28,485 nt of DNA, taken from positions 1-28,485 of the forward strand of contig DMYD01000019.1 of the NCBI GenBank assembly GCA_003483745.1, read 5' to 3'. Positions 1 to 6,560 of the stretch are shown in pieces (positions within the stretch are counted from its first letter, which is position 1; every line of letters begins with the position of its first letter). The stretch comes from Roseburia sp. (lineage in GTDB: Bacteria > Bacillota > Clostridia > Lachnospirales > Lachnospiraceae). The notes under the pieces are model-generated. The model worked only from the letters and a program-made list of their open reading frames with translations, was not told the origin of the DNA and did not search any database. Made by a program: the position numbers and the translations under genes.

Positions 1-123
1 AACACTAACTAAATGACATTGGTATTGGAAGTGTTTGCCATGTTATATCTAAAATAATACTAATGAAAATGAAAATGTAAAAAAGAGTAGTTAGTAATAT
101 CGCTTACAAGAGAGGTGTTAGAT

Positions 124-297
124 ATGGATGATAAAATGGTATATTCATATATCGATGAAATAGGAAAACGTCTGGCAGACCCTGGTTTATATGGAGCAGC
201 ATCATTAATGGTGGGAGCAGGGTTTTCAAAAAATGCAGATTGCATAGGAGATAAAAAGAACACACCGCCAGATTGGACTCAAGGAGCAAAAGCATGA
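124..297 (+). pseudogene. N-terminal remnant of a SIR2-like NAD-binding protein
   Basis: A 57-residue fragment is preceded by a good ribosome binding site (GAGAGGTG at 110-117), so ATG 124 is preferred over the in-frame GTG at 115. It contains LMVGAGFSKNA, the glycine-rich GAGFS signature that opens the Rossmann fold of SIR2-family proteins, followed by PPDWTQ, which is also typical near the N-terminus of prokaryotic SIR2-domain defence-type proteins. The family is normally several hundred residues long, and here everything after about residue 53 is gone. The reading frame ends in the ribosome binding site and start codon of the next gene (stop TGA 295-297 overlaps ATG 294), so the break lies at about 280-285. 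The family assignment rests on a short motif. The truncation is clear if the assignment is right. No NAD hydrolase or deacetylase activity is expected from this piece. Confidence 0.6.
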
Positions 298-504
298 AGA
301 AGATATTCCTTTTAGAAGATGATCTAAGCCTTATCAACGGACTTTCCTTTGCTTTCAAAAAGCAGGGATTTGAAACGTGCATTGCCAGAACACTCAAAGA
401 AGCGGAGACACTGTGGGCGGATGAAAATTGAAGATAATCCAAGTGACCCGCAAATGATATTGACTGTCCGGCGTATGGGATATAAATGGAATGTCACTCA
501 GTGA
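294..504 (+). pseudogene. OmpR-type response regulator with its middle deleted
   Basis: The ATG at 294 follows AAGGAG at 279-284 and starts a typical receiver N-terminus, MKKIFLLEDD, with the acidic pair of the phosphorylation pocket. The frame stops at TGA 429-431 after 45 residues. Immediately afterwards, in another frame, comes a typical winged-helix C-terminus: KIEDNPSDPQ, then ILTVRRMGYKW, ending in TGA at 502-504. The normal family length is about 220-230 residues, so about 150 codons are missing. The lost part includes the phosphoacceptor aspartate, the switch residues and most of the DNA-binding domain. The product cannot act as a regulator. The histidine kinase starts 9 bp downstream and would have been co-transcribed as its partner. 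The two remnants are plainly visible. Whether the deletion is biological or an assembly collapse cannot be told from the sequence. Confidence 0.85.
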
Positions 505-512
505 GGTGTTCT

Positions 513-1550
513 ATGAAAATTTTTGTGAATAAAGACATTAAAAATCTATTCTTTGCATTAACTGTTATCTGGGTCGTATCTCTATTGTTTTCACAGGGAT
601 TCTTATGGCTTTACTATAGGCAGGTTTCTTTGGACTTGCTGTTTATTTTTCTGATGACAGGAGGCATGATATGGGGAGTTTGCTGGTCATATTTCAAAAA
701 GCAGAATCAGGTCATGGAACAGGCAGTATCACAGATCAATGCGTATCTTGATGGGAATGTAAATGCTCGCATTGAATGTGACGACGAGGGCGAGTTGTAC
801 CGTCTGTTCCATTCTGTCAATTCATTAGCAGCAATTTTAAATGCCCATGCGGATAAAGAACTTCGGGAAAAAGAATTTTTGAAAAATACGATCTCGGATA
901 TCTCTCATCAACTGAAAACGCCGCTGGCTGCGTTGAACATTTATAACGGTCTGATTCAGGATGAAGCTATGGAACTGTCCTCTGTAAAAGAATTTGCGGA
1001 TTTGTCTGAAAGGGAGCTTGACCGCATTGAAACACTGGTACAAAATCTGCTCAAGATTACGAGACTGGATGCGGGGACTATCGTGTTAGAAAAGACAATG
1101 GAAAATGTCGCTGATATGATGCAGGATATTGAATTACAATTTGCATATAGAGCCAGACAGGAACAAAAAGAAATTGTTCTGTCTGGTGCAGATAATATTT
1201 CATTTTTATGTGACCGTGAATGGCTGTCTGAAGCAATTTGTAATATTGTAAAAAATGCTCTCGATCACACGGATAAGGGAGATACAATTTGTATTGAATG
1301 GAGAACTTTTCCATCTATGGTTCAAATTGTGGTAAAGGACAATGGAGGTGGAATCCATCCGGAGGATTTGCATCATATTTTCAAATGTTTTTACCGTAGC
1401 CGTTTTACAAAAGATACACAAGGAATCGGGCTAGGACTTCCGCTTGCGAAAGCAATCGTTGAGGCGCATGACGGTGCAATCGAAGTGGACAGTGAATTGG
1501 GTATGGGGACAAGTTTTACCATGAATTTCCTAATTCCTACAAAATTGTAG
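513..1550 (+). CDS. Membrane sensor histidine kinase (short two-helix type)
   Basis: This 345-residue kinase starts at ATG 513 behind GAGGTG at 503-508. An in-frame ATG at 486 has no such site and lies inside the regulator remnant. Two hydrophobic helices (about residues 11-34 and 40-61) are separated by only a few residues, so there is almost no extracellular domain, as in intramembrane-sensing kinases of antimicrobial-peptide modules. A HAMP-like linker follows, then the H-box SDISHQLKTPLAAL with phospho-accepting His132, the N-box NIVKNALDH, and the ATP-lid motifs DNGGGI and GIGLGLPLAKAIVEAH. All catalytic boxes are intact. Its cognate response regulator immediately upstream is a deletion remnant, so the kinase is orphaned unless it uses another regulator. 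The ABC genes downstream are the likely former target of the pathway. Confidence 0.93.
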   Translation: MKIFVNKDIKNLFFALTVIWVVSLLFSQGFLWLYYRQVSLDLLFIFLMTGGMIWGVCWSYFKKQNQVMEQAVSQINAYLDGNVNARIECDDEGELYRLFHSVNSLAAILNAHADKELREKEFLKNTISDISHQLKTPLAALNIYNGLIQDEAMELSSVKEFADLSERELDRIETLVQNLLKITRLDAGTIVLEKTMENVADMMQDIELQFAYRARQEQKEIVLSGADNISFLCDREWLSEAICNIVKNALDHTDKGDTICIEWRTFPSMVQIVVKDNGGGIHPEDLHHIFKCFYRSRFTKDTQGIGLGLPLAKAIVEAHDGAIEVDSELGMGTSFTMNFLIPTKL

Positions 1551-1653
1551 GATGGCTGTAAGGTTACAGTAATATTTCAGTGCTATTCTTTGGATGTAGA
1601 TAAAAAGAAGTCTGTCTATATCGCAGGAACATTTAAAAAGAGGTGTTTGAACT

Positions 1654-2388
1654 ATGAACTTATTGGAAGTAAAGAATATTAGTAAGACCTATGGCAGTGG
1701 GGAAACTGCTGTAAGAGCACTGAAAAATGTCAGTTTTTCTGTTACAAAGGGTGAGTATGTGGCAATCGTCGGTGAATCTGGTTCAGGTAAAAGTACGCTG
1801 CTCAACATGATTGGCGCATTGGATACGCCTACTTCAGGTAAAGTGTTGATTGACGGTAAGGATATTTTTACAATGAATGACCGGAAACTGACGATTTTCC
1901 GGCGCCGGAATATTGGCTTTATTTTTCAGGCATTTAATCTGGTTCCTGAGCTTACCGTAGAACAGAATATGATTTTCCCGTCGTTGCTGGACTATCAGAA
2001 GCCGGATCAGAAATATTTAGAGGAACTGCTGACGGTGTTAAATTTGAAAGAACGCCGGAACCATCTGCCAAGCCAGCTTTCTGGCGGTCAGCAGCAGAGA
2101 GTTGCGATTGGCCGTGCGCTGATGACGCGTCCTTCGCTGATTTTGGCTGATGAGCCTACTGGAAATTTGGAAACCAAAAACAGCAGCGAAGTCATTGCAC
2201 TGCTCAAAGAGACATCGAAAAAATATGAGCAGACGATGATTATGATTACCCACAACCGCAGTATCGCGCAGACAGCTGACCGGGTATTGCAGGTATCAGA
2301 TGGCGTGCTGACCGATTTCGGAAGGGTACAGGATGTCCGTGGGGCATCTGCTTTGAATCAGCCGGAGTGGAAAGGAGACTGCGAATGA
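1654..2388 (+). CDS. ABC transporter ATPase, MacB/LolD/BceA-like
   Basis: A stand-alone nucleotide-binding protein of 244 residues. It has Walker A GESGSGKST (residues 40-48), a Q-loop in FIFQAFNLVPELT, the signature LSGGQQQRVAIGRAL (from residue 142), Walker B LILADEPTGNLE (Asp166, Glu167) and the switch histidine His200 in MITHN. The LVPELTVEQN and ADEPTGNLE phrases are typical of ATPases that partner FtsX/MacB-type permeases, which drive mechanical work or expel peptides and antibiotics rather than importing solutes. The ribosome binding site AGAGGTG lies at 1640-1646. Its stop codon overlaps the ATG of the permease (ATGA at 2385-2388), so the two are translationally coupled. The protein is intact, but its only adjacent permease is frameshifted, so it may have no function now. 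Confidence 0.95.
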   Translation: MNLLEVKNISKTYGSGETAVRALKNVSFSVTKGEYVAIVGESGSGKSTLLNMIGALDTPTSGKVLIDGKDIFTMNDRKLTIFRRRNIGFIFQAFNLVPELTVEQNMIFPSLLDYQKPDQKYLEELLTVLNLKERRNHLPSQLSGGQQQRVAIGRALMTRPSLILADEPTGNLETKNSSEVIALLKETSKKYEQTMIMITHNRSIAQTADRVLQVSDGVLTDFGRVQDVRGASALNQPEWKGDCE

Positions 2389-4084
2389 AAAGTTATCTAA
2401 GTCTTATCCCTATTTCAGCAAAAGTCCACCGCCGTCAAAACCGTATGACACTACTCTGTATTATTTTTGCTGTATTTATGGTAACAGCGGTATTTAGTAT
2501 GGCAGAAATGGGAATCAGAATGGAACAGAACCGACTGCTTGGAAAGCACGGAAATTTATCTATGGGAGATATACTTGCAAGCTCCATGGGACAAACATTA
2601 CTTTTGGCGGCCTGCATCCTTTTCTTACTGATTCTGATTGCGGGTGTATTGATGATTTCTGGCAGTATGAACAGTACCGTGGCGCAGCGGATCAGATTTT
2701 TCGGAATGATGCGCTGCATTGGCATGAGCAGACAACAGATCGTTCGTTTCGTGCGGCTTGAGGCATTGAATTGGTGCAAGACAGCTGTTCCTATTGGTCT
2801 TGCGCTGGGGATTATCACGACATGGGGACTGTGTGCAGTGCTGCGCTTTATGGTGGGAGAGGAATTTTCTAATATTCCTTTATTTGGTATCAGCGTTGTT
2901 GGTATTGTCTGTGGTATTCTGGTGGGCGTTATCACTGTGCTGCTTGCCGCAAATGCTCCGGCGAAGCAGGCTTCTAAAGTGTCTCCTGTTGTTGCGGTGT
3001 CTGGAAATGCGGAAAGTGGAAAAAATATCCAACATGTGGCACATACCCGGTTTGGGAGGATTGAAACGATACTCGGTGTGAACCATGCTGTTTCTGTGAA
3101 GAAAAATCTGATCCTGATGACAGGCTCTTTTGCCCTCAGCATTATTCTGTTTTTAAGTTTTTCAGTGCTCGTCGATTTTGTGGACTATCTGATGCCACAG
3201 TCTGTTGCTGCAGCGGATCTTGATATTGAAAGTAACGATGGCAACACGATTTCGGGGAATCTGCTTGAGTCCATTCGGAAAATGGATGGTGTAAAGAAAG
3301 TCTATGGGCGACGGAGTGCTTTTGGTGTTCCTGCCTCTCTGAATGCAGATGCAAGCCTTTCTGATACAGTTGATTTGATTTCTTATGATGATTTCGATCT
3401 GCAAAGCCTGAAAAAAGACGGCAATTTGAAAAAGGGCAGCGATCTTTCTAAGGTTTACGGGGATAGCAGTTTTGTTCTGGCTACATCCGATGCAGACAGT
3501 ACATGGAAAATTGGTGATACCGTCTGGCTCGGAGAGGAAAAGCTTATGATAGCCGGACTTTTGAAAAACGACTCATTTAGCGGTGACGGTCTGACAAATG
3601 GGAAAATCACGTTGATTACTTCTGGTGATACATTTGTCCGTCTGACTGGGGAGGAAGATTACGCGCTTGTGATGGTACAGACAGCAAGTGATGTGACGGA
3701 CGAAGATGTTCGGGCGATTCAGGCTGCCGCAGGGCAGAATTTTGACTTTCATGATAAACGCGACGAGCGCACTGCTGGAACCTATACGGCATTATGCGGG
3801 CTGTGGGAATGGAGAAACGGCAAGTGATAAAAATGATTGCTGCAGAAGCGGCTGCTTATGCTGTGTTTGGATGTGCTGTGGGCTGTATTGCCGGTCTGCC
3901 GTTTAGTAAGTTCTTGTATGATTTTCTCATTGTCGGGCATTTCCCTTATGCTGTCTGGTATTTTCCAGTAAGACTGCTTGTAATCATTCTTCTGTTTATT
4001 CTGTTTGTGACGATACTGGCAGTTTATGCACCGGCAAAGCGCATCTGTAGTATGCCGGTTACAGCAACGGTCAATGAATGGTAA
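2385..4084 (+). pseudogene. FtsX/MacB-type ABC permease, internally deleted and frameshifted
   Basis: The gene starts at ATG 2385 (AAAGGAG at 2371-2377), coupled to the ATPase. The first part (480 residues, to TGA 3825-3827) has an N-terminal helix, helices near 66-90, 130-153 and 163-190, one near 244-270, and then a soluble region. Family homology is lost after RTAGTYTA near 3790. The expected continuation appears in another frame from 3794 as MRAVGMEKRQVIKMIAAEA, with two more helices, up to TAA 4082-4084. In FtsX-type permeases a transmembrane helix and a linker of about 40-50 residues normally lie between these two points, so a deletion of roughly 100-150 bp has removed a helix and shifted the frame. 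The downstream piece could in theory start at ATG 3794, but it has no convincing ribosome binding site. The transporter is very probably dead. Confidence 0.85.
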
Positions 4085-4180
4085 ATCATATATTTTGACC
4101 TGTCGGAAATGACCTTGGAGAATTTTGGAGAAAATGCTGCGTTGGACAGAACAGAATACCTTTATTGAGATTATTTTTCG

Positions 4181-4220
4181 TATACTACATGTGTATTGAC
4201 ATCGAAACACATGTAGTATA
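4181..4220. promoter_or_regulatory. 14-bp inverted repeat, BlaI/MecI-like operator over the promoter
   Basis: The arms TATACTACATGTGT (4181-4194) and ACACATGTAGTATA (4207-4220) match perfectly across a 12-bp spacer that contains the -35 box. The right arm fills the promoter spacer and touches the -10 box. Each arm carries the half-site TACTACA or TGTAGTA next to an ACATGT core. This resembles published BlaI/MecI operators of the type TACTACATATGTAGTA and the TACA/TGTA cop boxes of CopY. A winged-helix repressor bound here would block RNA polymerase. No BlaI, MecI or BlaR gene lies in the window, so the regulator is unknown. The repeat is seen directly; the family of the regulator is inference. 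Confidence 0.65.
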
Positions 4221-4224
4221 TAAT
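4196..4224 (+). promoter_or_regulatory. Near-consensus sigma-A promoter
   Basis: TTGACA (4196-4201) and TATAAT (4219-4224) are both perfect consensus hexamers with a 17-bp spacer, followed by AAAGGAGGAG at 4233-4242 and the ATG at 4250. This would be a very strong constitutive promoter were it not overlaid by an inverted repeat (see 4181-4220). Confidence 0.85.
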
Positions 4225-4249
4225 CCCAGACATAAAGGAGGAGCTAAAA

Positions 4250-5164
4250 ATGCAAAAGAAAATGAAGTGTAAAAAAAGGTTAGGAACTATTGGTAAAATT
4301 GTAACATTGATCATGATGTTCGCTATGATGTTACAGACACCAGAGGAAGCACAGGCGGCAGTTGTAAAAAAGAATTTTGAAGAAGTTGTGGTAGTAAAAA
4401 CAGAGCCCGGAACAGAATGTGGAAATTTTGGATGTCTGGCACTGGATGGAAAAGGTGGATTATATGCCCTGAAAACAGATACCATGGAAGGACATACACA
4501 GTATAGTAACCTGTATTATTTTAAGAATTATAAAAATTACAAAAATACAAAAGAATTTAAAAGATACCGTGTAGATCAATCGTTAGGCCATGGAAATGGA
4601 ATGACATATCGCAATGGTTATCTGTATGTTGCAGCTGGAAATCATATTGCCAAGATGACAACAAAAGGTGTTGTAAAGGCATTTTATACGATTGATAACA
4701 GTATTAAGACGATAAAGAACCAATCCGCATCCAGCATCACCTGTTATAAGTCAGATACATACATTGTTGGTTTAGGAAAAAAGAGTAATACAATTGTATA
4801 TGGTATTGGAAAGATTGAAAATAAAAAATTTAAAGTGACTTCAATTTTTAGTGTAAACCGTGATCAGGGATATGATATGACACAGGATATTTGTTATGCA
4901 AAAAAATGTCTCTATATTGTCACATCCCAATCGGGTGATCCGATTAATAAAAACAGGATTTTATGTGTCAATACATCGTTAAATGGTACAGGGATCATTC
5001 CGGACACAGTAATAGAAGTAAAAAAACCGAAAAAAGATATGGATGGGAATGCAACGATCAGTAAGTTTGAAGCAGAAGGAATTGGAATTGAGTCAGATGG
5101 AACGATTCTTATCAGTGCAAACTGTGAAGCATCAGATGATGGTGTATTTTTAGCAATTAATTAA
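4250..5164 (+). CDS. Secreted propeller-like protein of unknown function
   Basis: A 304-residue protein with a signal peptide: a basic N-terminus, a hydrophobic core around GKIVTLIMMFAMML, and likely cleavage after AQA near residue 36. The mature part is rich in short beta-strand phrases. It includes GHGNGMTYRNGYLYVA, a pattern found in bacterial beta-propeller proteins (compare the HANDMTYN-type blades of Firmicutes), and ends with EGIGIESDGTILISANC. No catalytic motif, LPXTG sorting signal or membrane anchor was seen, so it is probably released or loosely wall-associated. The gene is monocistronic or leads into the Fn3 gene 119 bp downstream. Its promoter is very strong and appears to be repressor-controlled, so the protein is likely made in quantity under some specific condition. 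A bacteriocin of the helveticin J type was considered but cannot be supported. Confidence 0.75.
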   Translation: MQKKMKCKKRLGTIGKIVTLIMMFAMMLQTPEEAQAAVVKKNFEEVVVVKTEPGTECGNFGCLALDGKGGLYALKTDTMEGHTQYSNLYYFKNYKNYKNTKEFKRYRVDQSLGHGNGMTYRNGYLYVAAGNHIAKMTTKGVVKAFYTIDNSIKTIKNQSASSITCYKSDTYIVGLGKKSNTIVYGIGKIENKKFKVTSIFSVNRDQGYDMTQDICYAKKCLYIVTSQSGDPINKNRILCVNTSLNGTGIIPDTVIEVKKPKKDMDGNATISKFEAEGIGIESDGTILISANCEASDDGVFLAIN

Positions 5165-5283
5165 AATACTTCAGATTGATAATTATTATGAATTCTTTAA
5201 TATTAAGAAAATAAAACAAAAAAACCTGTACAATCATACTACAGAGTGCTACACTTTAACTATCAAAAAGGAGGGAGAATATT

Positions 5284-6426
5284 ATGAGAAAGAAAAACAA
5301 AGGAAAAAGCAGTGTAAGAAAAACATTTTTATGCCTGTTATTAGCATTCTGCATGTTTGCAGGAGAATTGCTGATAACAGCGTCAGTAGAGGCGAAGAAT
5401 CAGACGTATGACCAGACTTATAACACGATCCAGGCGTCAGTGCAGTCAAAGACAAAAATTAAGCTGAGCTGGAAAAAGAAACTGGATGGCAGACTTGATA
5501 TCTACCGCTGTGAAGTTAGAAACTATAAAAAGGGCGCCTACAAGAAGATTGCCAGTGTATCCGGTGAAAAGCGTGCTTATGTGGATAAAGTAAAATATAA
5601 AAAGCAGTATGCATATAAGATCGTATTTTACAGTGCGGCAAATCCGTCAGCTAAGAAAAATACTTTTTATGCTGGTCAGTATACTGGTGTGGAACGTGTA
5701 AAGTGGGCAGATGACAACCCTGCCTATGACTACGCAAAGGGACCGGATTTTATTGAGCTGCAGATCAAAGGTGAACTTGATGATAATAACAAAGTTTTAG
5801 GAATGAAACCGACAGGGTATGAGATATACCGAAAAAGCAAAGATGAGTCCTACAAGAAGATTGCAACAGTAAAATCAAATAAAGATTTTGTAAAATATAA
5901 AGATACGACAGTCCAGACAGGAGAAACTTATACTTATAAAGCAAGGGCTTTCCGTAAACTGAACGGCAAGGTATTATATAGCAATTTCACGAAAGATTTA
6001 GCAATTACGGCTGCCAATAAAACCGGAGAATATACCGTGAAAGATGTTTTTATGACTGACCAGGCGAATGAGTTTGTGGTTGCACTGACAAGTGCTGCCG
6101 GCAATGCAGAGATGGTCATTGGCGAAGCTGACTGTGAGCTTTCAAGTAAAGTACAGGAAGATATGGATTTAAAGCTGACCGCATATAGTACAGATAATAC
6201 AAACTGGGTTGCATGTGATAAAACACAGCCATTGAAAATGCAGGGAGGTCAGACTTATTATCTGAGATTCCAGGGTGAAAATGGAAAAACAGTACCAGAT
6301 GTGACGATAGGAAATAATAAAGCGGTTGTGAATATGTATAATGTAAAATATGATGGAAGAACTTATTATATGTATGCGGATTTAGCAGGCAAAACAGTTA
6401 CGGTGTTGTTAGACGATAATGATTGA
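5284..6426 (+). CDS. Secreted fibronectin type III-like protein
   Basis: A 380-residue protein starting at ATG 5284 behind AAGGAGGGAG. The signal peptide has a long basic region (MRKKNKGKSS), a hydrophobic core around LCLLLAFCMFAGELL, and likely cleavage after VEA near residue 37. Two Fn3-like modules follow. The first (about 45-135) has IKLSWKKKLDG and YAYKIVFYS. The second (about 140-245) has GYEIYRKSKDESYKKIATV and GETYTYKARAF. The remaining C-terminal 130 residues are an unassigned beta-rich domain. The second module closely resembles the Fn3-like repeats of the large protein at 17745-21884, so both probably come from the same family of wall or surface proteins. No enzyme domain or sorting signal was seen. 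A TACTACA half-site at 5237-5243 recalls the upstream operator but has no good partner. Confidence 0.8.
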   Translation: MRKKNKGKSSVRKTFLCLLLAFCMFAGELLITASVEAKNQTYDQTYNTIQASVQSKTKIKLSWKKKLDGRLDIYRCEVRNYKKGAYKKIASVSGEKRAYVDKVKYKKQYAYKIVFYSAANPSAKKNTFYAGQYTGVERVKWADDNPAYDYAKGPDFIELQIKGELDDNNKVLGMKPTGYEIYRKSKDESYKKIATVKSNKDFVKYKDTTVQTGETYTYKARAFRKLNGKVLYSNFTKDLAITAANKTGEYTVKDVFMTDQANEFVVALTSAAGNAEMVIGEADCELSSKVQEDMDLKLTAYSTDNTNWVACDKTQPLKMQGGQTYYLRFQGENGKTVPDVTIGNNKAVVNMYNVKYDGRTYYMYADLAGKTVTVLLDDND

Positions 6427-6484
6427 TACCAGACACAACCGGTCGGAATAGGTAACTTTTTTGCAAGATAACAGGAATGGGAAA

Positions 6485-6513
6485 TTGTCCTCCGAAAAAA
6501 GATTGTCTAAAAT
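6485..6513 (+). promoter_or_regulatory. Putative promoter of the phosphoketolase gene
   Basis: TTGTCC (6485-6490) and TAAAAT (6508-6513) are separated by 17 bp. They lie 48 bp upstream of the chosen start, which leaves room for the leader with AAAGGAGG at 6543-6550. No catabolite-repression site was recognised. Confidence 0.4.
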
Positions 6514-6560
6514 ATAACAAACGAGACAAGAAATGTTTCAATAAAGGAGGAAAAAGCAGC

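Noticed and set aside
2435..3142. 235-residue minus-strand open frame
   Set aside because: Antisense to the permease coding region, with no domain or initiation signal; a shadow frame.
5221..5250. Second BlaI-type operator before the Fn3 gene
   Set aside because: A single TACTACA half-site (5237-5243) without a matching arm; may be chance.
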